Positions 39,133 to 49,865 of a DNA stretch of 64,000 nucleotides are shown here, piece by piece. Source of the stretch: Janthinobacterium aquaticum (GTDB lineage: Bacteria > Pseudomonadota > Gammaproteobacteria > Burkholderiales > Burkholderiaceae_D); contig NZ_WFLK01000005.1 in NCBI RefSeq assembly GCF_009208565.1, positions 186,001 through 250,000 on the forward strand, read 5' to 3'. The position numbers and the translations under genes are program-made. The notes under the pieces were generated by a model. That model had not been told where the DNA came from. It ran no database searches and saw only the letters and a program-made list of their open reading frames with translations. How positions within the stretch are numbered: position 1 is the first letter of the stretch; each line of letters opens with the position of its first letter.

Positions 39133-39903
39133 ATGCAGGCCGTTTTTATCACCGGTGCGTCGAGCGGCCTGGGCGCCGCACTGGCGCTGCAGTACGCGCG
39201 CCAGGGCGCCCGTCTGGGCCTGCTGGCGCGCCGCAGTGACAAGCTGCAGCAATTGATCGCCTCGCTGCCCAATCCCGAACTGCACCGCGCCTATGCGCTC
39301 GACGTGTGCGACCATGCGGCGTTGGCGCAGGCTGCCAGCGACTTCCTGCGCCATGCCGGGCGCATCGATGTGGTGATTGCCAGCGCCGGCGTTTCCTACG
39401 GTACCTTGACCGAACACGCCGAAGACCTCGATGCTTTTGCGCGCCTGATGGCCATCAACGTGACAGCCACCGTGGCCACCTTTGCGCCATTTATCGCCGC
39501 CATGCAGCAGCAAGGCAGCGGGCGCCTGGTCGGTATTGCCAGCGTGGCCGGCATACGCGGCCTGCCTGGCGCCGAAGCCTACAGCGCCTCCAAGGCCGCC
39601 ATCATCAGCTATTGCGAATCGCTGCGCCTGGAACTGAAACCATCGGGAATCGGCGTGGTCACCATCACGCCAGGCTACATCGATACGCCGATGACGCGCC
39701 ATAACGCCTACCGCATGCCATTTTTGATGCCGGCAGAACGCTTTGCCGCGCGCGCGGCGCGCGCCATCGACGAGGGCGACAGCTACCGCGTGATTCCCTG
39801 GCAGATGGGCATCGTGGCCAAGGTGCTGCGCCTGCTGCCCAACTTCCTGTACGACCTGGCCTTTGCCAGGGCGCCGCACAAGGCGCGCCAGCCCCACCCC
39901 TGA
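39133..39903 (+). CDS. Short-chain dehydrogenase/reductase
   Basis: 256 residues with the cofactor glycine motif GASSGLGAALALQYA at the N-terminus, the NAG-like phrase VVIASAGVSYG, and the catalytic motif YSASKAAII with Tyr and Lys (SVAGIRGLPGAEAYSASKAAI upstream serine). NADP or NAD use is not decided. It reads as a generic SDR of the family without a transmembrane segment; a hydrophobic C-terminal tail (LRLLPNFLYDLAFA) might associate with membranes. Position between dsbA and birA does not reveal the substrate. Confidence 0.88.
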   Translation: MQAVFITGASSGLGAALALQYARQGARLGLLARRSDKLQQLIASLPNPELHRAYALDVCDHAALAQAASDFLRHAGRIDVVIASAGVSYGTLTEHAEDLDAFARLMAINVTATVATFAPFIAAMQQQGSGRLVGIASVAGIRGLPGAEAYSASKAAIISYCESLRLELKPSGIGVVTITPGYIDTPMTRHNAYRMPFLMPAERFAARAARAIDEGDSYRVIPWQMGIVAKVLRLLPNFLYDLAFARAPHKARQPHP

Positions 39904-39919
39904 CGGCCAGAACAACACC

Positions 39920-40711
39920 ATGACCAAGCATTCCGATTTGAGCAGCGCCGCCATTGCCGCGCAGTGCGCCACGGGCGCAGCCCATGTGGCGATAGAGATC
40001 GTCGACGAAACCGGCTCGACCAACGCCGACCTGCTGGCGCGCTGCACCACCTTGGCCGGCCCCACCCTGCGCATCGCCGGCCAGCAGACGGCCGGACGCG
40101 GACGCGCAGGACGCCCCTGGCTGTCGCAGGCCGACGCCAGCCTGATGTTTTCGCTGGCCTGGCGCTTCAAGGGCCCGCTACAGCACATGGTCGGCCTGCC
40201 GCTGGCTGTCGGCATGGCGCTGGCCGAGACCATGGGTGCGCTGGGCATGCCGGTCCAGCTCAAGTGGCCCAATGACCTGCTCAGGGATGGCAAGAAGCTG
40301 GCCGGCATCCTGGTCGAAACCCAGCAGTCGCCCGATGGCGTATGGGCAGTGATCGGCTGCGGCATCAACCTCCTGATGCCCGACGCGCTCGAGCAGCAGA
40401 TCGGGCGCAGTGTGTCGGCCGTGCCGTGGCTGGCGCAAATGGATCGCAATGCACTGGTAGCAGCCCTGTTGAGCCGTCTGGCCGGCGTGCTGGCTGAATT
40501 TGACGATACCGGCTTTGCGCCGTTTGTCGAGCGCTGGAACGGGCTGCACGCCTGGCAGGGCCAGCAGGTGAAAATCCTCGACAACGGCCAGTTGCTGCAG
40601 CAAGGTATAGCCGCCGGCGTCGACCAGTTGGGCCGCTTGCAACTGCGCACCGACAACGGTCTGGCCGCAGTGATGTCGGGCGACGTCTCGCTGCGCCTGG
40701 CGCAGGAGTAA
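39920..40711 (+). CDS. birA: Biotin-protein ligase, short form
   Basis: 263 residues. The ligase core is present: ETGSTNADLLAR, AGRGRAGRPWLSQADASLMFSLAW with the GRGRxGR biotinyl-AMP loop, KWPNDLL with the catalytic lysine and KLAGILVETQ. There is no N-terminal winged helix, so unlike the E. coli protein it should not act as the biotin-operon repressor. The start at 39920 lies 16 bases after the SDR stop codon. The C-terminal SH3-like part (LQLRTDNGLAAVMSGDVSLRL) is complete. Followed 4 bases later by coaX. Confidence 0.93.
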   Translation: MTKHSDLSSAAIAAQCATGAAHVAIEIVDETGSTNADLLARCTTLAGPTLRIAGQQTAGRGRAGRPWLSQADASLMFSLAWRFKGPLQHMVGLPLAVGMALAETMGALGMPVQLKWPNDLLRDGKKLAGILVETQQSPDGVWAVIGCGINLLMPDALEQQIGRSVSAVPWLAQMDRNALVAALLSRLAGVLAEFDDTGFAPFVERWNGLHAWQGQQVKILDNGQLLQQGIAAGVDQLGRLQLRTDNGLAAVMSGDVSLRLAQE

Positions 40712-40715
40712 GCGC

Positions 40716-41459
40716 GTGCTACTGCTGATCGACGCCGGCAATACCCGCATCAAATGGGCGCTGGCCGCCCCCTCGGCCGCCAGCGGTCACTGGCTGGCCA
40801 GCGGCGCCGTCACGCATGAGCAACTCGGCACATTAGCTGGCGCCTGGCAGCGCCTGCCGATCAGCACAGTGTTACTGTCGAACGTGGCCGGCGAGACCAT
40901 CGGCACGCGCCTGCGCGCCATGCTGCCGGTCGCGCCGCATGACTTCCGCTCGCAGCCCGCACTGGCCGGCGTGCGCAACGGCTATCGCGAACCAGCGCAA
41001 CTGGGCTGCGACCGCTTTGCCGCCGCCATCGGCGCGCATGCGCTGGCGCCAGGACAGGCCGTGATCGTGGCCAACTGCGGCACCGCCACCACCATCGACG
41101 CCGTCACGGCCGACGGCGTCTTTTTGGGCGGCATGATCCTGCCCGGCCTGGGCCTGATGGCCAGTTCGCTGGCGAAAAATACGGCGCTACTGCCGCAGAT
41201 CGCCGATGCAGCACCGCTGCCGGCCGGCTTTGCCGACAACACCGCCGACGCCATACTGTCAGGCTGCCTGGCGGCGCAGGCCGGCGCCATCGAGCGCGCC
41301 GTGCGCATGCATGGCGCCGGCGCCTGCCTGCTGTCGGGCGGCGCCGCGCCGCGCATCGCCCAGGCGCTGGCCCTGCCATTCCGGCTGGTGGACAATATCG
41401 TCATGATCGGCCTGCAAACGGCCGCGCGCACGCTTGATCTCGGAGAAACGCATGCTTAA
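40716..41459 (+). CDS. coaX: Type III pantothenate kinase
   Basis: First step of coenzyme A synthesis, ATP-dependent phosphorylation of pantothenate. A GTG codon starts the gene. Motifs: LLIDAGNTRIKWAL (phosphate 1 loop), QLGCDRFAAAIGAHAL, VIVANCGTATTIDAV with GxTTxDxV, and GGMILPGLGLMASSL. 247 residues, usual for the type. It overlaps the next gene's ATG by 8 bases. The birA-coaX pairing is common. Confidence 0.94.
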   Translation: MLLLIDAGNTRIKWALAAPSAASGHWLASGAVTHEQLGTLAGAWQRLPISTVLLSNVAGETIGTRLRAMLPVAPHDFRSQPALAGVRNGYREPAQLGCDRFAAAIGAHALAPGQAVIVANCGTATTIDAVTADGVFLGGMILPGLGLMASSLAKNTALLPQIADAAPLPAGFADNTADAILSGCLAAQAGAIERAVRMHGAGACLLSGGAAPRIAQALALPFRLVDNIVMIGLQTAARTLDLGETHA

Positions 41460-42156
41460 ATTCGTCTTCTGGTTGCTGGCCGCCGTCAACCTGCTGGTGC
41501 TGGCCATCGGCCAGGGTTACCTGGGCAGCTTTCGCGGCGAGACGCGCGAGCCGGCGCGCCTGAAAAACCAGCTGCATGCCGACCAGTTCAAGCTGCTGAG
41601 CGAAGCCCAGGCCACCGCCCCGCCGCCACCGCCGGCAGCCACACCTGAACCAGCGCCAGCACCAACGCCGGCAGCACCGCCGCCACCGAAAACCTATGCC
41701 TGCACCGAAGTGGGCAACTTCGTGCTGGCCGACGCGCGCCGCTTTGAAGCGCAGGTGGCCGCGCTGGACCTGGGCGACCGCCAGTCGCGCCGCAACGTCG
41801 CCAGCCAGGATATTTCAAGTTATATGGTGTATATCCCGCCACAGGGCAGCAAGGAAGGCGCCGACCGCAAGGCCGGTGAACTCAAGCAGCTGGGCGTGAC
41901 CAACTACTTCATCATGGGCGAAGGCAGCCCGACGCGCTGGGGCATTTCACTGGGCGTGTTCAAGTCCGAGACCAGCGCCCAGAATCACCTGGCCTCGCTC
42001 AATAAACAGGGCGTGCACAGCGCCCGCGTGGCGCCGCGCTACAGTTCGAGCAAACAGCTGGCCTACCAGTTCCGCGACCTCGATGCCACCACCCGCGAAC
42101 GGCTCGACGCGATTGCAGCGAAGTTTGACGAACAGAGTGTGCGCAGCTGCAAATAA
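41452..42156 (+). CDS. Membrane-anchored SPOR-domain protein
   Basis: 234 residues. The start at 41452 has GGAGA upstream and overlaps the end of coaX. One N-terminal membrane segment (FVFWLLAAVNLLVLAIGQGYLG) is followed by a proline/alanine linker (~50-75; TAPPPPPAATPEPAPAP) and a C-terminal SPOR-like domain (SYMVYIPPQGSKEGADRKAGELKQLG, then RWGISLGVFKSETSAQNHL). Function beyond peptidoglycan contact is unknown. It is the second SPOR gene in this run and is followed by a REP element. Confidence 0.82.
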   Translation: MLKFVFWLLAAVNLLVLAIGQGYLGSFRGETREPARLKNQLHADQFKLLSEAQATAPPPPPAATPEPAPAPTPAAPPPPKTYACTEVGNFVLADARRFEAQVAALDLGDRQSRRNVASQDISSYMVYIPPQGSKEGADRKAGELKQLGVTNYFIMGEGSPTRWGISLGVFKSETSAQNHLASLNKQGVHSARVAPRYSSSKQLAYQFRDLDATTRERLDAIAAKFDEQSVRSCK

Positions 42157-42161
42157 GGTGC

Positions 42162-42255
42162 GTAGGTCGGATTAGGCCCTTTGGGCCGTAATCCGACAAC
42201 ATTGTTGGCGTCAGTGGTGTTGTCGGATTACGGCCTGCGGCCTAATCCGACCTAC
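42162..42255. repeat. REP element between convergent SPOR and rlpA genes
   Basis: Inverted pair of REP units with the canonical ends. Left hairpin stem GGCCC/GGGCC (loop TTT) and right stem GGCC/GGCC with a TGC loop. The inner halves CGTAATCCGACAAC and GTTGTCGGATTACG pair. It separates the convergent 3' ends and may serve as bidirectional terminator. Confidence 0.88.
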
Positions 42256-42271
42256 CCTCTTCCGGATTACC

Positions 42272-43318
42272 TTACCGCTCAATCACAATCGGCTTGATCC
42301 CCGCCGATGCCGGCAGGCTGGCCGCGGCGCGCGCGGCGTCGGAACGGCTGGCAAACGGGCCGCCATACAGGCGGAACAGCGCGCCGGCCTGCACCACGCC
42401 CAATTCACCAAGGGTGGACGAATACGGCGCCAGTTGCTGCTTGCCCGCTTCGGCATTGTCGGCGCGCGAGTAGGCACCCAGCTGCAGGTAAAAGCCGGTG
42501 GCCAGCGCGGTGGGCGCCGGCGCCGCCACGGTCGGGTCCACCGCCATGGCGGTGATTTCCGGCTCGATCACCGCCCCCGTCTCGGGCGGCGTGTCGATCG
42601 AGATGGCCTGTACCGTCGGGTTCTGCGCCTTGGGCGCAGCGCGCGCGGCCAGGATGGCGTCGATATCGGCCGGCAGCAAACGCTCGACAATCACCTGGTG
42701 GCTACCCTTGCCCAGAAAGCCCAGCTTGAGCGCTGCCGTGTACGACACATCGATCACGCGCGTGGCATGGAACGGGCCGCGATCGTTGATGCGCACGATC
42801 ACCTGTTCGCCGCTGTCGATGCTGGTCACGCGCGCATACGACGGGATCGGCAGCGTCGGATGGGCCGCCGTCATCTTGTACATATCGTAGATTTCACCGG
42901 ACGAGGTGCGCTGGCCATGAAACTTCTTGCCATACCAGGTACCGGTGCCGCGCTGCGTGAACGGCTGGTTGTCGGTGATCGGCGTATAGGTCTTGCCAAA
43001 CACCACATACGGGCGGTTCGAGCGGGTCGAATACGGTTCGTTGCGCACTTCGGCGTCAGGCACGTCGCGCAGGTTGGCCGGCGGGTTGTCGCCCGGGCCG
43101 TCATCCTTGTAGTAGCCGCCGCGGCCGGAACCGGCAGCCGGCAAGGCCGGCAAGGTCGGGTCCTGGCGCACCGGCACCTTGACCTTGCCGCCTGACGGCA
43201 TCGGCACGTGGACCGGCTTTTGCGGCGTGGTGCCGCAGGCGGCCAGCAGGGCCAGTACAGCCAGCGAGATGGCCGCATTGGCGCCGCGCGTGCGCAGCAT
43301 GTTGGTCGGCGCGCGCAT
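42272..43318 (-). CDS. rlpA: Septal-ring lytic transglycosylase RlpA
   Basis: 348 residues. A lipoprotein signal (SLAVLALLAACGT) is followed by the double-psi beta-barrel domain (GTGTWYGKKFHGQRTSSGEIYDM, then VIVRINDRGPF with the catalytic aspartate) and a C-terminal SPOR domain (~270-348; TGFYLQLGAYSRADNAEA). It cleaves denuded glycan and lacks a separate anchor because the lipid holds it. Start ATG at 43318 overlaps the rodA stop by one base (TGATG); a GTG 3 bases upstream is also in frame. Last gene of the elongasome operon. Confidence 0.93.
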   Translation of the reverse strand: MRAPTNMLRTRGANAAISLAVLALLAACGTTPQKPVHVPMPSGGKVKVPVRQDPTLPALPAAGSGRGGYYKDDGPGDNPPANLRDVPDAEVRNEPYSTRSNRPYVVFGKTYTPITDNQPFTQRGTGTWYGKKFHGQRTSSGEIYDMYKMTAAHPTLPIPSYARVTSIDSGEQVIVRINDRGPFHATRVIDVSYTAALKLGFLGKGSHQVIVERLLPADIDAILAARAAPKAQNPTVQAISIDTPPETGAVIEPEITAMAVDPTVAAPAPTALATGFYLQLGAYSRADNAEAGKQQLAPYSSTLGELGVVQAGALFRLYGGPFASRSDAARAAASLPASAGIKPIVIER

Positions 43319-44433
43319 CACGTCTGCACCAGCTTGCGGTGGCGCTGGATGCTCATCAGGAGACCCGAAGCGATGCCCAGCGTCAGCAGCGCCGTGCCGC
43401 CGTAGCTGAGGAAAGGCAAAGGCACGCCGACCACCGGCACGATGCCGCTGACCATGCCCATGTTGACAAAGGCGTAGGTAAAGAAAATCATGGTGATGGC
43501 TCCTGCAAACAAGCGAGTAAAAAAGTTCGGTGCATTGGCCGCGATCATCATGCCGCGACCGATCAGCAGCAGATACATCAGCATCAGGATCAGGTTCCCG
43601 ATCAGGCCGAATTCTTCCGAATACACAGCAAAAATAAAGTCGGTGGTGCGCTCGGGCACGAAGTCCAGATGGGCCTGGGTGCCGTGGGTCCAGCCCTTGC
43701 CGGTCATGCCACCCGAACCGATGCCGATAATCGACTGGATAATGTGAAAGCCCTTGCCCAGCGGGTCCTTGGTCGGGTCGATCAGCATCATCACGCGGTC
43801 GCGCTGGTAGTCATGCATGTGCGACCACGCGATGGGAGCATAGCAGGCCACGGCCAGCACCACGCCCAGCATCACGCGCCACGACAGGCCGGCCAGGAAA
43901 ATCACCGTAAAGCCGGCCGCCACCACCAGCAGCGAGGTGCCCAGGTCGGGCTGGCGCGCAATCAGGTAGACCGGGGCAAACAGCAGCACGGCGGCAATCA
44001 AAAAGGACTGCCAGCGCAGGGTGCCGGCATTGTGCTGGAAGAACCAGGCCAGCATCAGCGGTGCGGCGATCTTCAGGAACTCCGATGGCTGGATATCGAT
44101 CACGCCGATATGCAGCCAGCGCCGTGCACCGAGCTTGATGGTACCGAACAGCGCCACCGCAATCAACAGCATCACCGAAATGGTGTAGGCCGGCACGGCG
44201 ATGCGCATCATCATTTGCGGCGTGATATTGGCGGCGACCCACATGACGAAAAAGCACAGCGCGATATTGCGCAGATGGTCTTCGATCTTGCCGGGTATGC
44301 CGATGCTGGCCGAATACAGCGTGACCAGGCTGGTGGCAAACAGCATCATGATAATGACCAGCAGCGGGCCGTCGAATACCGTCAGGTAAGGCTTGGCGCG
44401 CCGCCACAGCGAGCGCCTTTCATTGATGGACAT
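43318..44433 (-). CDS. rodA: Rod-shape SEDS glycosyltransferase RodA
   Basis: 371 residues with about ten membrane segments, starting VFDGPLLVIIMMLFATSLVTLYSAS. The SEDS signature region VPLPFLSYGGTALLTLGIASGLLMS is near the C-terminus. RodA polymerises lipid II for side-wall growth with PBP2. It lies immediately after mrdA, whose stop is 8 bases upstream. ATG at 44433. Confidence 0.96.
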   Translation of the reverse strand: MSINERRSLWRRAKPYLTVFDGPLLVIIMMLFATSLVTLYSASIGIPGKIEDHLRNIALCFFVMWVAANITPQMMMRIAVPAYTISVMLLIAVALFGTIKLGARRWLHIGVIDIQPSEFLKIAAPLMLAWFFQHNAGTLRWQSFLIAAVLLFAPVYLIARQPDLGTSLLVVAAGFTVIFLAGLSWRVMLGVVLAVACYAPIAWSHMHDYQRDRVMMLIDPTKDPLGKGFHIIQSIIGIGSGGMTGKGWTHGTQAHLDFVPERTTDFIFAVYSEEFGLIGNLILMLMYLLLIGRGMMIAANAPNFFTRLFAGAITMIFFTYAFVNMGMVSGIVPVVGVPLPFLSYGGTALLTLGIASGLLMSIQRHRKLVQT

Positions 44434-44441
44434 GCATTTCC

Positions 44442-46406
44442 TTATTGCCTGGCAGGCGGCGCGGCCTGCTCGTCATTGATCTCTTCGAGGGTGCGCACTT
44501 CGTCGACGTCTTCCTTGGGCACCTTGGTGGTGTCGCGGTCCTTGTCGGCGGGACGCTTGCCCAGCAAGTAGTAATCGAGCGCCTTGCGCGCAATCGGCGC
44601 GGCCACGCCAGCGCCGAAGCCGGCGTTTTCCACCACGATGGCCAGCACGATGCGCGGCTTGTCAGCCGGCGCAAAGGCGGTAAACAGTGCGTTGTCGCGC
44701 AGGCGCTCGGCCAGCAGCTTGGCATTGTACTTCTCGTTTTTCTTGATGCCCACCACCTGCGCGGTACCGGTCTTGCCGCCCACCGTGTAAGGCACGCCGG
44801 CAAAGATCTTGGCGGCCGTGCCACCTGCTTCACTGGTCACGCCGACCATCGCGCGCTTGATGATATCGATATTTTCCTGCTTGAGCGGAATGCGATAGCT
44901 TTCCTTGGGCACCGTCAGCGTACGTGCGCGGGTGCGCGCATCTTCGATGATCTTGACCAGATGCGGCTTCATCACCACGCCGTTGTTGGCCAGGTTGGCC
45001 GTGGCGTGGGCGATCTGCAGCGGCGTGTAGGAATTGTAGCCCGAACCGTTGCTGACCGAGATGGTGTCGCCGCCAACCCACTTTTTCTGCTGCGCCGTCT
45101 TGAAGCGGTTGCGCTTCCATTCGGTCGACGGCAGCACGCCGGTCTTCTCGTTATTGAGGTCGATACCGGTCAGCTGGCCGAAGCCGAACGGCTTCATGAA
45201 GTCGTGGATGGAATCGATGCCCATGTCACGGCCCAGCTGGTAATAATAAGTATTGCAAGAAACCACAATCGACTTGTGCAGGTCGACGATGCCGTGGCCA
45301 CCGACTTTATCGTCGCGGAAGGTATGGCCGCCCAGGATGAAAAAGCCCGGATCGACAATCGCCTGGCTCGGCGTGCGCTTGCCCAGTTCCAGCGCGGCCA
45401 GCGCCATGAAGGGCTTGAAGGTGGAACCGGGCGCATAGGTGCCCGACAGCGGCCGGTTGATCATCGGCCGGTCCAGCGAGGTATTGAGTTCGTTCCAGCT
45501 TTGCTGATCGATACCGTCGACAAACAGGTTCGGATCGTAGCCGGGCTTGGACACGTAAGCGAGGATATCGCCGGTGGCCGGATCGATCGCCACGGCCGCG
45601 CCGCGCCACTCGCCAAACGCTTCCTCGATCACTTTTTGCAGTTCGATATCGACCGACAGCACCAGATTATTGCCCGGGATAGCGGCCGTGCGCGACAGCG
45701 TGCGCATGGCGCGCCCGCCGGCCGACACTTCCACCTCTTCGTAGCCGGTGGTGCCGTGCAGCTGCTTCTCGTAGCTTTTTTCCAGGCCTTCCTTGCCGAT
45801 ATGGTCGGTGCCGTTGTAATTGGCTGCATCGTCACCCTCTTCGATCGCCTTGGCCTCGTTGCGGTTGATGCGGCCGATATAGCCGACCACATGGGCGGCC
45901 GTTTCGCCCATCGGATACTGGCGGAACAGGCGTGCCTGCACTTCGACGCCCGGGAAACGGAAACGTTGCGCCGAAAAGCGCGCCACTTCTTCATCGGTCA
46001 GGCGCGTACGCAGCGGCACGCCGACAAAATTCTTCGACTCTTCCAGCAGTTTCTTGAAGCGGCGGCGGTCCTTGACGTCGATCTGAATCAGCTTGGACAG
46101 CTCGTCGATCACCGAGTCCAGGCTGGCGCTCATTTTGGATGGCGTGATTTCCAGCGTGAAGGCTGAGTAATTGCGCGCCAGCACCACGCCGTTGCGGTCG
46201 GTGATCAGGCCACGCGTGGGCACGATAGGCACCAGCGCAATGCGGTTGTCTTCGGCCTTGGTGGCATAGTCTTCATGCTTGATGATCTGCAGCCAGACCA
46301 GGCGCGCCAGCAGCAGCGAAAAGCAGACGAAAACCAGGCCGCCTATGACCGTCAGGCGCCTGCGGAAGCGATGCAGTTCGCGCTCGGTATTCTTAAGTTC
46401 AGTCAT
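44442..46406 (-). CDS. mrdA: Penicillin-binding protein 2
   Basis: 654 residues with an N-terminal membrane anchor (LTVIGGLVFVCFSLLLARLVW), the dimerisation/pedestal domain, and the transpeptidase domain: the nucleophile Ser328 in PGSTFKPF, the SxN-type motif near SVSNGSGY, and KTGTAQVVG. It makes the cross-links of lateral cell wall with RodA. Follows mreD by 8 bases. Typical length and motif order. Confidence 0.96.
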   Translation of the reverse strand: MTELKNTERELHRFRRRLTVIGGLVFVCFSLLLARLVWLQIIKHEDYATKAEDNRIALVPIVPTRGLITDRNGVVLARNYSAFTLEITPSKMSASLDSVIDELSKLIQIDVKDRRRFKKLLEESKNFVGVPLRTRLTDEEVARFSAQRFRFPGVEVQARLFRQYPMGETAAHVVGYIGRINRNEAKAIEEGDDAANYNGTDHIGKEGLEKSYEKQLHGTTGYEEVEVSAGGRAMRTLSRTAAIPGNNLVLSVDIELQKVIEEAFGEWRGAAVAIDPATGDILAYVSKPGYDPNLFVDGIDQQSWNELNTSLDRPMINRPLSGTYAPGSTFKPFMALAALELGKRTPSQAIVDPGFFILGGHTFRDDKVGGHGIVDLHKSIVVSCNTYYYQLGRDMGIDSIHDFMKPFGFGQLTGIDLNNEKTGVLPSTEWKRNRFKTAQQKKWVGGDTISVSNGSGYNSYTPLQIAHATANLANNGVVMKPHLVKIIEDARTRARTLTVPKESYRIPLKQENIDIIKRAMVGVTSEAGGTAAKIFAGVPYTVGGKTGTAQVVGIKKNEKYNAKLLAERLRDNALFTAFAPADKPRIVLAIVVENAGFGAGVAAPIARKALDYYLLGKRPADKDRDTTKVPKEDVDEVRTLEEINDEQAAPPARQ

Positions 46407-46414
46407 GGTTGAAA

Positions 46415-46927
46415 TCAGATCGGCCGGTTATGGTCGCGGTCAACGGCGCGCCGCTGCGGCGCCAGCAGAATCCAGGTAATCACGGGCCACAGGATGACGG
46501 CCACCACGCTCTCGATAAAACTGAGCCAGCCGGCAAAACGGCCCGAGACGATAAAACGCGTCAGCAGTTGCAGCGCCTGCGTCAGCAGCAGCAGCGGCAG
46601 CACGTGCAGCGCCTGTGTCATGATCGGGAACCACATCACGCGGCGGTGCACCATGATGGCCAGATAGGACAGCAAGGTATAGGCCAGCGCGTTCTCGCCC
46701 AGCAGGGTCGAATCATGCACGTCCATCATCAGGCCCATGAAAAAGGCCAAGCCGATGCCGACCTTGCGCGGCTGATGGATGCCCCAGAACACCAGCACCA
46801 GCGCCACGAAGTCGGGTGCGCCGACAAAATGCCCCCAGGGCAGCAGGTTGAGCAAAAATGCGCACAGCAGCGAAAAGCCGATAAACACCTGGCTGACCGG
46901 CAGCAATATGTAATGCGGGCGGCTCAT
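46415..46927 (-). CDS. mreD: Rod-shape protein MreD
   Basis: 170 residues with about five membrane segments (VFIGFSLLCAFLLNLLPWG; FVALVLVFWGIHQP; IGLAFFMGLMMD). MreD is the inner-membrane partner of MreC and MreB. Its ATG overlaps the mreC stop codon by four bases (ATGA). Confidence 0.93.
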   Translation of the reverse strand: MSRPHYILLPVSQVFIGFSLLCAFLLNLLPWGHFVGAPDFVALVLVFWGIHQPRKVGIGLAFFMGLMMDVHDSTLLGENALAYTLLSYLAIMVHRRVMWFPIMTQALHVLPLLLLTQALQLLTRFIVSGRFAGWLSFIESVVAVILWPVITWILLAPQRRAVDRDHNRPI

Positions 46928-48006
46928 CGCGTTGCCTCCTTCGGTGGCGTGGCCGCTGGCGCCACTGCTGGCGCCGCCGGCGTGACAGTTGGTGGAGCAG
47001 CAGGCCTGGCCGCGGGCGTCGTGGCCGGTTTGGCAGCAGCAGGGCTGGCTGCCGCTGGTTTATCCGTACTGGCAGGCGGCTTCTCGGCAGTGGCCGTATC
47101 CTTGATCGGCGCCATCTTGCCGGCGATCTTGCGCCCGACCTTGACATCTTCAACCGGCGGGCGCGGCGCCATCTCGGGCGACGTCATCAAGATCAGCAAC
47201 TGGCGGTTACGCTCGATACCGGCCAGCGGCTGGCATACCACGCGGCCAAACGGGCCGTGCGCATTGCGCTCGACCAGCGTCACGCGCGCCACTGCCAGGC
47301 CAGCCGGGTACAGGCCGTCCAGGCCGGAAGTGATCACGATGTCGCCGATCTGGATATCGGCGCTCGGTTCGGTAAAGCGCAGTTCCATGGCGCCCGACTT
47401 GCCGCGGCCATAAGCGACGCTGCGCACGCCATTGCGCAGCACCTGCACCGGTATCGCCTGCTCTTCGTCGGTCAGCAGCGTCACTTCCGAGGTAAACGGG
47501 AAAACGCGCGTGATCTGGCCTACCACGCCCTGGTTATCGATCACCGGCCGGCCCAGTTCCACGCCGTCCTGGAGGCCACGGTCGAGCACGATCTTGCGCG
47601 TGGCCGAGTCGCGCGTGTCGTACAGGATTTCAGCCAGCTTGGTCTTGACGGGCACGCGTTCGCGCGCCTCCATCAACTTGCGCAGCTGGTTGTTTTCCGC
47701 AATATTGAGCTGCGCCTGCTGCAGCACCTGGGCCGAGGCGATCTGCTCGAGCTTGAGGTCGTGCACCTGTTTTTCCAACGCTGAAATGGAGGAAAAATAA
47801 TTGCCCACGCCCAGCACCACATCGCGCGGCACCAGTGCGGCCATCTGCACCGGGTAGAGCACCGTGCCGACTGCCTGGCGCACGGCGGTCAAAGCGTGCA
47901 TGCGCGAATCGACCAGCAGCAGGCCGATCGAAATGCCGGCAAACACCATCATCTTGACGCGGGCGGAGGCGCCTTGTTTGAAAAGTGGCGGAGGACTGTA
48001 TTCCAT
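46924..48006 (-). CDS. mreC: Rod-shape protein MreC
   Basis: 360 residues. A membrane segment (MMVFAGISIGLLLVDSRMH) precedes a coiled-coil (~75-110; ALEKQVHDLKLEQIASAQVLQQAQ) and a beta-rich core (GRPVIDNQGVVGQITRVFPFTSEVTLLTD). The C-terminal ~80 residues are an Ala/Pro/Lys-rich low-complexity tail, unusually long for the family. The start at 48006 (MEYSPPPLFKQGASARVK) is preferred over an in-frame TTG at 48015. A terminator lies between this gene and mreB. Confidence 0.93.
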   Translation of the reverse strand: MEYSPPPLFKQGASARVKMMVFAGISIGLLLVDSRMHALTAVRQAVGTVLYPVQMAALVPRDVVLGVGNYFSSISALEKQVHDLKLEQIASAQVLQQAQLNIAENNQLRKLMEARERVPVKTKLAEILYDTRDSATRKIVLDRGLQDGVELGRPVIDNQGVVGQITRVFPFTSEVTLLTDEEQAIPVQVLRNGVRSVAYGRGKSGAMELRFTEPSADIQIGDIVITSGLDGLYPAGLAVARVTLVERNAHGPFGRVVCQPLAGIERNRQLLILMTSPEMAPRPPVEDVKVGRKIAGKMAPIKDTATAEKPPASTDKPAAASPAAAKPATTPAARPAAPPTVTPAAPAVAPAATPPKEATR

Positions 48007-48076
48007 GACTTCCAATGATCAGGCCAGGCGCAGAGCGCCAACGTGCGGGCGCCCGGCCAGTGCCGGCGCCAGAATC

Positions 48077-48107
48077 CAAAAAAAGGCCGGAACGAGGTGC
48101 CGGCCTT
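48077..48107 (-). terminator. Terminator between mreB and mreC
   Basis: AAGGCCGG (48083-48090) pairs with CCGGCCTT (48100-48107). On the minus strand the stem is followed by a run of Ts (48077-48082 as A on the plus strand). It stands 13 bases after the mreB stop codon, so it can reduce read-through into mreCD. Confidence 0.75.
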
Positions 48108-48119
48108 GGTACAGTCAGA

Positions 48120-49816
<1,697 letters not shown>

Positions 49817-49865
49817 GCCACTGCCGCGCCGCTGTCCTTCCGCTGAATCCCACACTAGAAACGCC

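Noticed and set aside
48077-48107. The mreB-mreC hairpin as a REP element
   Set aside because: Its ends lack GTAGGTCGG and CGTAATCC; it is a simple intrinsic terminator.
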